From: CAYOLL01 sp964404765 [NCBI: uncultured Gemmatimonadota bacterium]
Lineage (GTDB): Bacteria > 4572-55
Assembly: GCA_964404765.1 (NCBI GenBank)
Contig: CAYOLL010000024.1
Location: 1-51,838 of the forward strand
Length of the DNA: 51,838 nucleotides
Reading direction: 5' to 3'
The notes beneath the pieces are model-generated. The model did no database searches. It saw only the letters and a program-made list of their open reading frames with translations, and was not told where the DNA came from. Shown here one piece after another: positions 1 through 7,879 of this stretch (positions within the stretch are counted from its first letter, which is position 1; each line of letters opens with the position of its first letter). Made by a program: the position numbers and the translations under genes.

Positions 1-54
1 TGGAGAAAGCACAGAATGCTATTCTGTGCTACAGTTGCGGTTTACCGCCTTATG

Positions 55-1164
55 TTATTCCTGTACATGTACAGTCGCCTCAATTTTTTTGAGGATGTGG
101 TTGATGATGGCTTCGGCGGTCGCGTGGCTGTCTACATTATCAAAAGCAGGCACGCCGGTTTGCGTAGCGGTCTGCCACAAATGATCCTGAATTAAGCGGA
201 TGGCCTCAAAATTGCCCAGGTAGCGTTGGGCCGGTCTGTCTTTTGCCCGCCGCTCGCGCGATTGAAAGCGCTGCCGATGTGTTTCCAAATCGGACAAATG
301 CGTAATTACCGGAATGACAATACCATCTGCCGCATTGACCGGTTCAATTAAACCAGGCACCAGATGGACGCCATCTATAATCATATCCACATTTTCGACA
401 ATATTCCGCTCTATCAGCGCCTGAGCGCCGACGCGCACATAAAGCGCTTGCTCTTCAAAGGCCGGAATACCGGCGGCTTCTCTGCTTAAACCAGGACGGC
501 GGTAAGCTTCGTAGGAGGACATGTGCAAGGTCGGCACAAGCTTCTTGGACAAAACAGCGCGCATGATTTCGCGGATTGAATCGGTTGAGACAATCTTGGT
601 GATGCCCAGACGGTAGCCGATTTCGGCGGCAATGGTCGATTTCCCGGAGCCGGTGGCGCCGCCAATCAAGATAATTACCGGCTTGTTGACACCCATGCGC
701 AGGTTATGGAAATGTTGCCGCACGGTGTTAATCGTGACGTACTTTTGCTTGATGGAGGCAATGGTTTCGGCCAAAATCTTGCCGTCAATGGATTCCAGCG
801 TTTCGATAATGGCCGTGCCAAAAGCGTAGGCGTCGGATTCGCTAAAACCGGCGGACGAAAGCGCGTCGGTCAGCACCACATTCAGGCGGGCGGAATCAAT
901 GCCGGCAGATGGCGCATGGTGATGATGCTTGTATTGTTCGGCTACTGCCGCGCCAAAACTTTGCGAAAAGGCCGCGGCAACTCTTTCGGTAATTTCCCGT
1001 CGTGTCCAGGTATCTTTTTCATCCAGCGATTCGGCGATAGCTGTCGCGACTTGATAGGCGTGGTCAACATCCAGTCCGGCGTCCAATAACGATTGGGTCA
1101 GAATCGTTTTGGAAAAGGGGGCGAAGGATTGTTGACTCGTGGTGATCGGTTTTGGTTTTGGCAT
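55..1164 (-). CDS. 2-phosphoglycerate kinase-like P-loop kinase
   Basis: This 369-residue cytosolic protein resembles the 2-phosphoglycerate kinase family, which phosphorylates 2-phosphoglycerate to 2,3-bisphosphoglycerate (in methanogens the precursor of the cyclic compatible solute). A clear Walker A motif, GGATGSGKST, lies near residues 168-177, followed by STDSIREIMR, which is typical of this P-loop kinase group. The N-terminal 90 residues (FSKTILTQSLLDAGL, then WTRREITERVAAAF) look like the ATP-cone-type domain that precedes the kinase in archaeal 2PGK, followed by a second similar helical segment. A run of four histidines sits at about residues 80-83. The ATG start has no strong Shine-Dalgarno sequence. 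No pathway partner is nearby, and the next gene is a GxxExxY protein on the same strand beyond a MITE-like element. The family call is firm, but the substrate in this bacterium is inferred from family membership. Confidence 0.8.
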   Translation of the reverse strand: MPKPKPITTSQQSFAPFSKTILTQSLLDAGLDVDHAYQVATAIAESLDEKDTWTRREITERVAAAFSQSFGAAVAEQYKHHHHAPSAGIDSARLNVVLTDALSSAGFSESDAYAFGTAIIETLESIDGKILAETIASIKQKYVTINTVRQHFHNLRMGVNKPVIILIGGATGSGKSTIAAEIGYRLGITKIVSTDSIREIMRAVLSKKLVPTLHMSSYEAYRRPGLSREAAGIPAFEEQALYVRVGAQALIERNIVENVDMIIDGVHLVPGLIEPVNAADGIVIPVITHLSDLETHRQRFQSRERRAKDRPAQRYLGNFEAIRLIQDHLWQTATQTGVPAFDNVDSHATAEAIINHILKKIEATVHVQE

Positions 1165-1235
1165 AGAATACGTCTTGAATTATGATTTTTGTGATTAAAT
1201 GAAAACTATGATTACATTGTTCATTACGGGATTAT

Positions 1236-1367
1236 AAGATTGGGTCCGCTCTAAAAAGGGTCCATTTGTGAAAAATGCAAAAAATCGTTGTTGATAATGC
1301 TGGACTTACGACACGTTTTTTTGCAATCTTTAGCGAGTTTTTACCTTTTTAGAGTGGACTCAAGATT
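1236..1367. mobile_element. MITE-like element with 6-bp target duplication
   Basis: The element core is 1242-1361 (120 bp). Its ends form a 17-bp inverted repeat, GGGTCCGCTCTAAAAAG (1242-1258) against CTTTTTAGAGTGGACTC (1345-1361), matching at 15 of 17 positions. The direct repeat AAGATT sits exactly outside both ends (1236-1241 and 1362-1367), as expected for a target-site duplication. The interior has no credible gene. This is the signature of a non-autonomous transposed element, and no transposase with these ends is visible in the window. Confidence 0.8.
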
Positions 1368-1377
1368 AATTAAGGAC

Positions 1378-1411
1378 CATAGTCCATCCCATAATCATTC
1401 CAATCATAGTC
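1378..1411. repeat. Direct repeat flanking GxxExxY gene (copy 1)
   Basis: This stretch, starting CATAGTCCATCCCATAATC, reappears on the other side of the GxxExxY gene at 1884-1915 as CATAGTCCATCCCAAAATC with the same continuation (TCATTCC, then ATCA). The neighbourhood is rich in short ATGATT/ATGGGA-like words. The last bases overlap the 3' end of the gene. Confidence 0.6.
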
Positions 1412-1808
1412 AGGCTTTTTTAGTTTTAGGTGGCTTCATCACGCGCTTGAATTGCATGCTGCGACTGCCGAAATTTATCAGCAAGCCGACTTCCAGCCCG
1501 TAGGCTTCAAGATAATTGATGGCTTGCGCCAGATGTACATCTTCCAGTTGGATGACAGCTTTGAGTTCGACCATAACTTTTTCCTCAACAAAAAAGTCCA
1601 CGCGACGAGTGCCGATTTCAACCCCTTTGTAAAATATCTGCATTTCATGTTCGCGGCTGAAGTTCAGTCCCTGTTGCGTCATTTCGATTTTCAATGCGCG
1701 CTGATAGATGACTTCCTGAAAGCCGTTGCCCAATGTTCGATGAACTTCCATAGCGCACCCAATGATCTTGCCCGTCAATTCGGAGTGCAGGTATTGTTCT
1801 TTGATCAT
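1410..1808 (-). CDS. GxxExxY protein
   Basis: This 132-residue protein belongs to the GxxExxY family (PD-(D/E)XK-like fold, function unknown). The family signature is visible as GNGFQEVIY at about residues 27-35, after the conserved GCAMEVHRTLG segment. A nuclease-like core follows, with RRVDFFVEEKVMVELKAV (Asp, then Glu-x-Lys) near residues 68-85, matching the D...ExK arrangement of PD-(D/E)XK enzymes. The C-terminus LLINFGSRSMQFKRV is also typical. Length is normal for the family. The gene sits alone between short repeats of the kind often seen around these genes. A nuclease-like role is inferred from the fold, and no substrate is known. Confidence 0.88.
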   Translation of the reverse strand: MIKEQYLHSELTGKIIGCAMEVHRTLGNGFQEVIYQRALKIEMTQQGLNFSREHEMQIFYKGVEIGTRRVDFFVEEKVMVELKAVIQLEDVHLAQAINYLEAYGLEVGLLINFGSRSMQFKRVMKPPKTKKA

Positions 1809-1883
1809 TGATACATAACTCCTTCTTTGACTGTGATTTATGTTATTTTATGATGGGCTATGATTAATGATTGGGCCTGAAAT

Positions 1884-1915
1884 CATAGTCCATCCCAAAA
1901 TCATTCCCATCAGAG
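1884..1915. repeat. Direct repeat flanking GxxExxY gene (copy 2)
   Basis: This is the partner of the repeat at 1378-1411, upstream of the GxxExxY start and downstream of the CHASE2 gene. Between this copy and the gene there are also inverted versions of the same words (ATGATGGGCTATGATTAATG at about 1850-1869), so the spacer is a cluster of short direct and inverted repeats. Confidence 0.55.
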
Positions 1916-1929
1916 TTTCAGACCGGAAT

Positions 1930-4569
1930 TTAGGACTCACTATCCACCGGCGCGTCGTTATCATCCATGGACTCCGCCGATTCATCACGGGAAACACCGT
2001 GCTTTTGCAGTTTTTTGCTCAGATTGCGCCGACTCATGCCTAATGCGTCGGCGGCTTTTTGCGTATTCCAGTTATATTGCGCCATTTTTTTAAGCAGGTA
2101 ATGGCGCTCAAAATCTTCCAGCGCTTCTTTGAGGGGAATTTCGGCGCCGGAATCCAGCAGCGAGCCGCCCTGACGGGTCACACATTCGGCTATTTCCGCC
2201 GGTAGATCGCGAATGGTCAAGTGCACATCGTCGGCTAATACGCACATGCGCTCCAGCGTTTGTTCCAGCTCGCGGATGTTGCCCGGCCAATGATACATTT
2301 CAAAAGCCCCCATAACGCCCTGAGTCAGGGTATAGCCTTGTCCGGCCTTTGATTTTTTGTCCAGAAATCGCTCGACCAGTTGCGGGAGGTCTTCTTTGCG
2401 TTCGCGCAGGGCCGGCAACCGGATCGGAATCACATTTAGCCGATGAAACAAGTCTTCCCGAAAGGTATTGTTTTTAACTTCTTCTTCCAGATTTTTGTTG
2501 GTTGCGGCAATAAGTCGCACATTTACTTTAACATTTTGGGTCCCGCCGACTCGCCGGAACTCGCGCTGCTGAATGGCGCGTAAAATTTTGGCTTGCATTG
2601 CCGCAGGCATATCACCGATTTCATCCAAAAAAAGCGTGCCATGATCAGCCAGCTCAAATTTTCCGGGACGCCGACCGGCCGCTCCGGTAAAGGAGCCTTT
2701 TTCATGCCCGAACAACTCACTTTCGATCAGCTCTGACGGAACAGCAGCGCAGTTAACAATCACCAGCGGCCCCCTGCGCGGGCTGTTTTGGTGGACGGCG
2801 CGCGCGATTAACTCTTTGCCTGTGCCACTCTCGCCCGTAATGAGAATATTGGAGTCGTATGGGGCTGCGCGATCAACCTTTTGCAGCTCATTTATCAACA
2901 ATTCATTTTCGCCGACAATCTCGGTATAGCGACCACGCAACGTTTCGCGCCGTGAGTTGCTTTTTTGTTGGTCAAAGATATACGTTCGCGCTACTCCGCG
3001 CATTAGTTCTATTTTTTCGGTCAGCGCTGCTTTTTCGGCTTGCAGGCTTTGGCGTTCGTTTTGCAAGACTTCGCGATCCCGCCGCAGGGCCTCAATCGTG
3101 CGGGTGCTGTACTGTGTTTCTTCTTCTGCAACTTTAATCAGCGCGTCAATTGTCGTCGTGCTTTGATCCAATTCTGCCGCTGATGTTTTGATCAAGGTTT
3201 CAATTTCGGTATTTTTATGGTTCAGCGCGGTCTCAATTCGTCCAATTTGATGGACTTTAAGATCAAGCTCTTCTTGCGCCAGCGCTAATCGCTGGCGCAT
3301 TCGTTCCCGATTTAGAAATTCCAATTGAAATAAATAAATGCTTTGACCGATCAAACTCAAAAGAATTGTGCTCAGTACCGGCACAAAATTTAAATAAACA
3401 CCCTGTCGATTCACCAGCCAAAAATGGATTCCGGCAACGGCAATCACAAGCAAAGCCGTCAAACCAACCGCCGCCGGTAAACGCAGTCGGGTCAACAGAC
3501 CGGTCAGCAATCCGACAACCAGCATAATTTCGCTGAAGGATACCCAACCCGCTGCATACCGCAAGTAGTTATTGGTCAGGATGTTGGAGATTACTGTGGC
3601 CTGTGTGCCGACTAATGGATAAAGCGCGGAAATTGGGGTTGGATTAAAGTCTGTAGCGCCTGTGGCGGTCATGCCGATGACAACAATTTTATCCTTAAAG
3701 GTTTCCAAGGGAATAAATGGCTTTTGGCCCAGACTATATTGCTTATAGGATTGCAAAACTTGCAGTAGTGAGTAGTTTTCGAACTCGCTCAGCGGACCGG
3801 TAAAGTTGATGAGGACATTGCCGCGGTTGTCCATAGGAATGCGATGGCCGGCGTCTATTTCGACGGTGTGGTCGGGCTGAATACGAATATCGTTCTGGGA
3901 GCGGCCTAAAAAATTACAGGCGACGACAAGGCCAAGCGACGGATAAAGGGCATTGTTATAGTTGATAAAAAGCGGATGGCGGCGAATGATGCCGTCAGAG
4001 TCCAGATGAACATTGATGTGACCCATTCCGTGGCTGGCAGTGCGCAGCTCGCTGATCGGAAAAATGCCGTCAGAGGCGATTGGAAAATTAAGTTGCTGCG
4101 TGGGGATAGCTTCGACTCCGGTAAATTCAAACGGGGTGGAGCTGACAGGCTCGGAGACAACTACCGGCGCGTTGGCATGGGTTAACAAATAGTAGGGCAG
4201 GTAAACGCGCCCGTTTTGGGCGGCAACAGCGGCAAGCGCGTCATCGAACTTTTCTTCGCGCGAGTCATGTTCGGCAAACAACAAATCGAACGCAATTATG
4301 CGGGCTTCAAACTCGGTTAAAATCTGAATCAGTGAGACATAATAGTCGCGTGTCAGCGGCCAGGCGCCCAGTGTTTGGACCGTATCGTCGCCGATAAATA
4401 TGATGACCACGTCTTTGGAAACCGGTTGGGGCGACCGCAGGCGCAGCATCAAATCGAATAGACGATACTCGATAAATACGCCCGACGTGGTGTATGAAAA
4501 TCCGAACATCAGTGCGCCAATGCTGATGGCAATGATTAAGGGGATTAGTCGAACAGATGAAGCGCGCAT
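1930..4569 (-). CDS. CHASE2-domain sigma-54 transcriptional activator
   Basis: This membrane-anchored regulator has an extracytoplasmic CHASE2 sensor joined to a sigma-54 activator. From an ATG at 4569 it has 879 residues. A TTG at 4635 is possible but would put 22 polar residues before the membrane anchor. The order is TM1 (about 5-25), CHASE2 (30-330, with FDLMLRLRSP and AFDLLFAEHD), three membrane segments (about 340-415), a long coiled coil (420-520), AAA+ domain (540-780) and a Fis-type helix-turn-helix (810-855, AADALGMSRRNLSKKLQKHG). The AAA+ domain has Walker A GESGTGKE, Walker B GTLFLDEIGDM and WPGNIRELEQ. The sigma-54 contact loop reads GSFTGA instead of GAFTGA. CHASE2 more often feeds kinases, cyclases or GGDEF domains, so direct coupling to an activator makes this a one-component transmembrane sensor. 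The two small genes just upstream are probably co-transcribed. The ligand is unknown. Confidence 0.92.
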   Translation of the reverse strand: MRASSVRLIPLIIAISIGALMFGFSYTTSGVFIEYRLFDLMLRLRSPQPVSKDVVIIFIGDDTVQTLGAWPLTRDYYVSLIQILTEFEARIIAFDLLFAEHDSREEKFDDALAAVAAQNGRVYLPYYLLTHANAPVVVSEPVSSTPFEFTGVEAIPTQQLNFPIASDGIFPISELRTASHGMGHINVHLDSDGIIRRHPLFINYNNALYPSLGLVVACNFLGRSQNDIRIQPDHTVEIDAGHRIPMDNRGNVLINFTGPLSEFENYSLLQVLQSYKQYSLGQKPFIPLETFKDKIVVIGMTATGATDFNPTPISALYPLVGTQATVISNILTNNYLRYAAGWVSFSEIMLVVGLLTGLLTRLRLPAAVGLTALLVIAVAGIHFWLVNRQGVYLNFVPVLSTILLSLIGQSIYLFQLEFLNRERMRQRLALAQEELDLKVHQIGRIETALNHKNTEIETLIKTSAAELDQSTTTIDALIKVAEEETQYSTRTIEALRRDREVLQNERQSLQAEKAALTEKIELMRGVARTYIFDQQKSNSRRETLRGRYTEIVGENELLINELQKVDRAAPYDSNILITGESGTGKELIARAVHQNSPRRGPLVIVNCAAVPSELIESELFGHEKGSFTGAAGRRPGKFELADHGTLFLDEIGDMPAAMQAKILRAIQQREFRRVGGTQNVKVNVRLIAATNKNLEEEVKNNTFREDLFHRLNVIPIRLPALRERKEDLPQLVERFLDKKSKAGQGYTLTQGVMGAFEMYHWPGNIRELEQTLERMCVLADDVHLTIRDLPAEIAECVTRQGGSLLDSGAEIPLKEALEDFERHYLLKKMAQYNWNTQKAADALGMSRRNLSKKLQKHGVSRDESAESMDDNDAPVDSES

Positions 4570-4664
4570 CGAACATCCGGTGGGTTTAATGCTGAGAGTT
4601 GAAACAAAAAAAGAACCGCAGTGCCACGCCGGCAAAGGGTTCTTTTTAACATTTTGAGTAGCGC

Positions 4665-5024
4665 TTAATTGCTGGAATTGCCGGTTCCATTTGCATCCGG
4701 CAAGGTCGGCGCCGTCATTGGCTCTTTCTCCAATTTCCAGATCAGCGGCAACTTCTCATGGCCGCGATTACCGGCGCGGGTGACTGCCGCCGGGCGCGTG
4801 CTAATTTCTTCTTTGCGGGCATCTTTGGTGATGTCCGGGATTTTATTTAACGTCCTGTCAAGGATAGAACGCTGCTTTAGCGACATGGTATCTTTAACCG
4901 ACGTACGTTGGGTCATCAAGGGCGTTTTATTCTTTTCGACAGGCGGGTCTGTTTTTTTAGCAGTCTCGGCGACAGCAAATCCGGACGTTGCCAATAAGAT
5001 CAGGCATAGATAAAAGATACGCAT
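4665..5024 (-). CDS. Small secreted or periplasmic protein, unknown
   Basis: This 119-residue protein has a convincing signal peptide (MRIFYLCLILLATSGFAVA, cleaved near residue 19). The mature part is polar, low-complexity and proline/lysine-rich, with no recognised domain. A strong Shine-Dalgarno sequence (GAGGAGG) lies 7-8 bases before the ATG, which supports both the gene and its start. It lies between the EACC1-like gene and the CHASE2 activator on the same strand with short gaps (69 and 95 bases), so the three may form one transcription unit. An export-related role beside a membrane sensor is possible but not shown by the sequence. Confidence 0.65.
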   Translation of the reverse strand: MRIFYLCLILLATSGFAVAETAKKTDPPVEKNKTPLMTQRTSVKDTMSLKQRSILDRTLNKIPDITKDARKEEISTRPAAVTRAGNRGHEKLPLIWKLEKEPMTAPTLPDANGTGNSSN

Positions 5025-5093
5025 ATAAACCTCCTCTTTAATTTAAGATTTCGGATTGCGGAGCTTGCGTCTGCATCCGCTTTTCAGACTTTA

Positions 5094-5441
5094 TTATGCT
5101 TCGGTAATTTTACTCGCCATCTCCATAAACTCACGAAACTTTTCGGGTGGCATGACCGCCGGAAACCCGGTCTTAACCCCCTGAATCAGGATTTTTTTGT
5201 CGCCGTTCGAGTTTTTCAAAAGCTCCAGCACTTTGGGAATGGTCACCAGGTTGATCTGAATCGAAACGCCGCCAATACTATTTGTGTCGCCGGCATCGTC
5301 TTCGTCAGCGCTGACCAGTTCGGATTTGAGTCCAATATTTTCCAGTCCCTGCGTTAGTTCGTAAAACTGCTGGGCCAACTCTAACGGTGAAGTTTCGACT
5401 CCGGCTTCAAGCATAATGGTTAACTTTAAAGGCCGCGCCAT
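5094..5441 (-). CDS. Small conserved alpha/beta protein (EACC1-like?)
   Basis: This gene encodes 115 residues from the ATG at 5441. That start is preceded by a GGGGG ribosome-binding site, and the upstream extension to 5525 has no such site. The protein starts MARPLKLTIMLEAGVETSPLEL. Its centre contains an acidic DEDDAGD stretch and then alternating beta and helix segments ending in an AVMPPEKFREFMEMA helix. The general plan (short strand, helix, acidic linker, hydrophobic helix, basic strand KKILIQGV) recalls the small effector-associated constant component proteins of bacterial conflict and signalling systems. That resemblance is by eye only. It lies upstream of a secreted protein and a CHASE2 activator on the same strand. 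Confidence 0.55.
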   Translation of the reverse strand: MARPLKLTIMLEAGVETSPLELAQQFYELTQGLENIGLKSELVSADEDDAGDTNSIGGVSIQINLVTIPKVLELLKNSNGDKKILIQGVKTGFPAVMPPEKFREFMEMASKITEA

Positions 5442-5589
5442 AGATACCCCCAAACAAAAAATAGGATTCAGGATTTTATCCAGAAGTGCAATGGATAGGA
5501 TACAGTCCGTTAACGCATTCGTCAATGATTTTGTAGCAAACCTTAACCTGAAAAGCTCAAGACACCGGTTTTACTGTCGTAACCGCGTT

Positions 5590-6699
5590 CTATTCCGGCT
5601 TGCCCGGATTAGAATTTAATCGGCAGTAAACTGCTGTGCCTGTTGCGATAATGAGCGCAATCAATGTCAGGATCACCGTCGTTTGCCGATCCGGCAGCGG
5701 ATAATGCGCCATGTCATGATGCCGACTGGCAATTGCACAGGCGGCAACAATAACGGCAAGCGGGAGGCGATTCACCCAAAAATGCGTTTGGATAATCTGT
5801 GCGATCAGTGGATAAAACACAATGGCGGCCGGCATTATCAGGCGCTCGTTATCAAAACCAAAGAGGGCGCTGAAATATGCCGCTGCTACAAAAACCAGGC
5901 GATGCCGATTACCTTTTAAAAAAGCAAGTGTTGTCGGAAGAAAGATAAGCGGCAGAAACGTCAATGGCGCAAAGGCATTGATGAACAGCCGGTAGCCAAC
6001 AGTCAGCGATAAAAGTTTGGGCGCACAGATCAAGAGCGCCTGATGCAGATGATCACCGCCGGCCGGCAGAAATATGCGCAGCCCGCCGAAGATGAGGAGG
6101 CCGGGTAAAATCGCTGTAAGAAATCCTGCCCAATCGCTTACCGGTGCCTTTTTTTCCATCAGATAGGTAGCTGTTGTGGGCAGCATCAGCAAAAAAGGCT
6201 CGCGGGTTAGCGCACCCAGCATAAACACAATGGCGTATCGGCGCCAGCGACGGGCCTGGAGCGCCTGCCACAACAGAACGAGTTGGATCATCGACAAAAC
6301 ATCGTTAAGCTGAAAGAAATCCCAGACAACAAAGCCAATAAAATACTTGTTGAGGATAAACAAAGTAACGGTCAATGCGGCGATGGATGCGCGTATTCCA
6401 GTGGTCAGCACAAAATGATAAAGCAAGCTAAGCAGGGCAAATGTGCCGGCCAAAGTCAAAAAATAAAAGTTAAACGGGATGGGGAACGGTAAAAGCCCGG
6501 CCAAATACGGCCCGGCAATTCGATACGCGAAGGGCCGGAGTCCATTCTGCCACAGGCCGGGCGCGGTCTCGGCCATTGTGCGATAGTATTTCAGGTCAAC
6601 TTTGCTGAACGGTTCCCGGCTGTAATCAATCTGGCCATAAAAGAAAAGAATAACACCGGCAATCAGGCAAAGAATGACGTAGAATTTATCAAACTTCAT
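5590..6699 (-). CDS. Polytopic membrane protein, possibly GT-C fold
   Basis: This 369-residue integral membrane protein has roughly nine to eleven hydrophobic segments across its length. After TM1 it has a short extracytoplasmic stretch with a RPFAYRIAGPYLAGL segment near residue 56 and LTREPFLLMLP near residue 164. Such NPF/RPF-YR and TREP motifs are common in uncharacterised bacterial membrane proteins related to GT-C glycosyltransferases that use lipid-linked sugars. The catalytic acidic residue of GT-C enzymes is not certain here. The ATG at 6699 has only a weak ribosome-binding site. The gene is followed at 148 bases by the EACC1-like gene on the same strand. Function is not assignable from sequence. 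Confidence 0.7.
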   Translation of the reverse strand: MKFDKFYVILCLIAGVILFFYGQIDYSREPFSKVDLKYYRTMAETAPGLWQNGLRPFAYRIAGPYLAGLLPFPIPFNFYFLTLAGTFALLSLLYHFVLTTGIRASIAALTVTLFILNKYFIGFVVWDFFQLNDVLSMIQLVLLWQALQARRWRRYAIVFMLGALTREPFLLMLPTTATYLMEKKAPVSDWAGFLTAILPGLLIFGGLRIFLPAGGDHLHQALLICAPKLLSLTVGYRLFINAFAPLTFLPLIFLPTTLAFLKGNRHRLVFVAAAYFSALFGFDNERLIMPAAIVFYPLIAQIIQTHFWVNRLPLAVIVAACAIASRHHDMAHYPLPDRQTTVILTLIALIIATGTAVYCRLNSNPGKPE

Positions 6700-6723
6700 T
6701 GTTTTTTCAATATGGATGCAGGA

Positions 6724-6739
6724 AACCTTGCGGAGGTTA
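6724..6739. repeat. Isolated arm of the 61-bp palindromic element
   Basis: AACCTTGCGGAGGTTA differs at only a few positions from the 16-bp arm AACCTTGCGAAGGCTT of the palindrome family seen at 36.8, 41.2, 42.5 and 44.1 kb. No partner arm occurs 61 bp away, so this is at best a decayed or solo arm. It lies just outside the IS relic, whose own end contains AACCTTGCGAAG. Confidence 0.35.
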
Positions 6740-6791
6740 AGCTTGTTGCGGAGTCAGTATTTTCAAGGCTCACTGAACACTAACTCCCCAA

Positions 6792-7460
6792 CGTGAACCT
6801 TGCGAAGCATTAGTGTCCGTTCTTTAACAATAAACTACTTCATAAGTTACAGGACCATGGATCCGGACGCCAGGGTGAATATCTGCGGTATTTTTAGCGG
6901 CGGTAATCAAGCGAAAAAAGGGCAGGTTTTCCGCTCTTATTCCAGCGGGTGATAAAGAAATTGCCGCTATGATGGATCTTCACCAGGGTTTCGATACAGC
7001 GATAACCTCTATCAAAAAAATAGGTTATACCGGAGCGAGCCCAGTCGATCAACTTTTCGAAATGCGTTTCGCAGTGGCTCGGTTTGGAGTCGATCAAGAC
7101 GGCATTGGGCACACGCCCGCCTTCGTCAATACGAAATGACGCCAGCATTTGTCCTTTTTTAGCGTGCAGGTTTTGCTTCTTGCCCCATGGCATTAACTTG
7201 AGACACAACCGGAGATAGGTCGCGTCAAAAATTTTGAATTGGCCGAAACGAGCCGCCAATCGTGGGGCTGAAAAGCAGGAATTCACTTGCTTGGAAAGCT
7301 CCTCGTAAATTTCCTTATAACCGGCATAGGGAATGCGTTTGTTGACGACATCCGACAATCCGCTGAGCGTCCTATAAAGTAAACATTTATATCAGGATTG
7401 CAACTTGTTTTATAGTAATAAATTATAGAACGGACACTAATGTTTGCGAAGGTTTCACGA
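6792..7460. mobile_element. IS4-type insertion sequence relic with long inverted ends
   Basis: A truncated IS4-family transposase (6894-7358) is enclosed by inverted repeats. The perfect core is CATTAGTGTCCGTTCT (6808-6823) against AGAACGGACACTAATG (7427-7442). The repeat continues outward imperfectly through AACCTT and CGTG to about 6792 and 7460, roughly 33 bp in all. The element is about 0.65 kb, roughly half the length of a complete IS4-family member, so it is internally deleted. The outer part of the end, AACCTTGCGAAG, equals the first 12 bases of the arm of the palindromic repeats elsewhere in the window. Confidence 0.75.
6894..7358 (-). pseudogene. Truncated IS4-family transposase
   Basis: The 154 residues correspond to the central part of an IS4-family DDE transposase. 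They include the first catalytic aspartate region (FKIFDATYLRLCLKLMPWG, about residues 42-60), a basic strand with LHAKKGQMLASF, and the second aspartate region YFFDRGYRCIETL (about 113-125). The usual C-terminal YREK-containing segment with the catalytic glutamate is missing, and some 80 or more N-terminal residues are also absent. Full-length family members are about 350-450 residues. The fragment lies inside matching inverted repeats, so the element decayed by internal deletion. It cannot be active by itself. Confidence 0.88.
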
Positions 7461-7493
7461 TCTTATCCCATGAACCGAAACACACAAAATAAG

Positions 7494-7779
7494 TGACCTG
7501 CAAAAAGTTTTTACACAGCAAGCGGCAAAGCCGTGTTCTAACCGCACTAACGGTTGTCTGTTTATAGCAATCCGTACCTAAATTACCGCCCATCAAACCG
7601 CGTAGCGGTTGCATGTTCGTTGGAATGATATACCGCCAGTGAACATTGAACCGCTATCGCGGTTCGGATCTACGATATTGCGGTGGGATTTCGATCGATA
7701 AACAGGGAACCGCTACGCGGTTTTAAAAATGCCTATCAAATTATGAATTGGATCGCGTGTAAAAACTTTTTACATATCA
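7494..7779. repeat. Inverted-repeat-bounded cluster of AACCGC hairpins
   Basis: Ends TGACCTGCAAAAAGTTTTTA (starting 7494, continuing CAC to 7516) and their inverted partner at 7757-7779 (GTGTAAAAACTTTTTACATA, then TCA) match except for a few bases. Inside are four short palindromes on one theme: AACCGCACTAACGGTT (7540-7555), AACCGCGTAGCGGTT (7596-7610), GAACCGCTATCGCGGTTC (7648-7665) and GAACCGCTACGCGGTTTT (7707-7724). No gene is credible in this stretch. It looks like a non-autonomous repeat packed with hairpins. Confidence 0.65.
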
Positions 7780-7879
7780 CGTACACGAAAGGTTTACAAA
7801 TAAAAAAGTTGCATAGCTCGGACAGACAAAATTCAAAATTATGGTGTCACGCTCTGCAATCCTTTCGAGTATTTCGTGG

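Noticed and set aside
706-1089. Plus-strand reading frame opposite the kinase gene
   Set aside because: It is antisense to a well-supported kinase, has no ribosome-binding site and has no domain-like content.
4570-4635. TTG start extending the CHASE2 protein by 22 residues
   Set aside because: The extension is polar and mixed, precedes the membrane anchor, and no ribosome-binding site fits the TTG.
7540-7724. CRISPR-like array of AACCGC palindromes
   Set aside because: The repeats are short, unequally spaced and imperfect, with no cas genes in the window.
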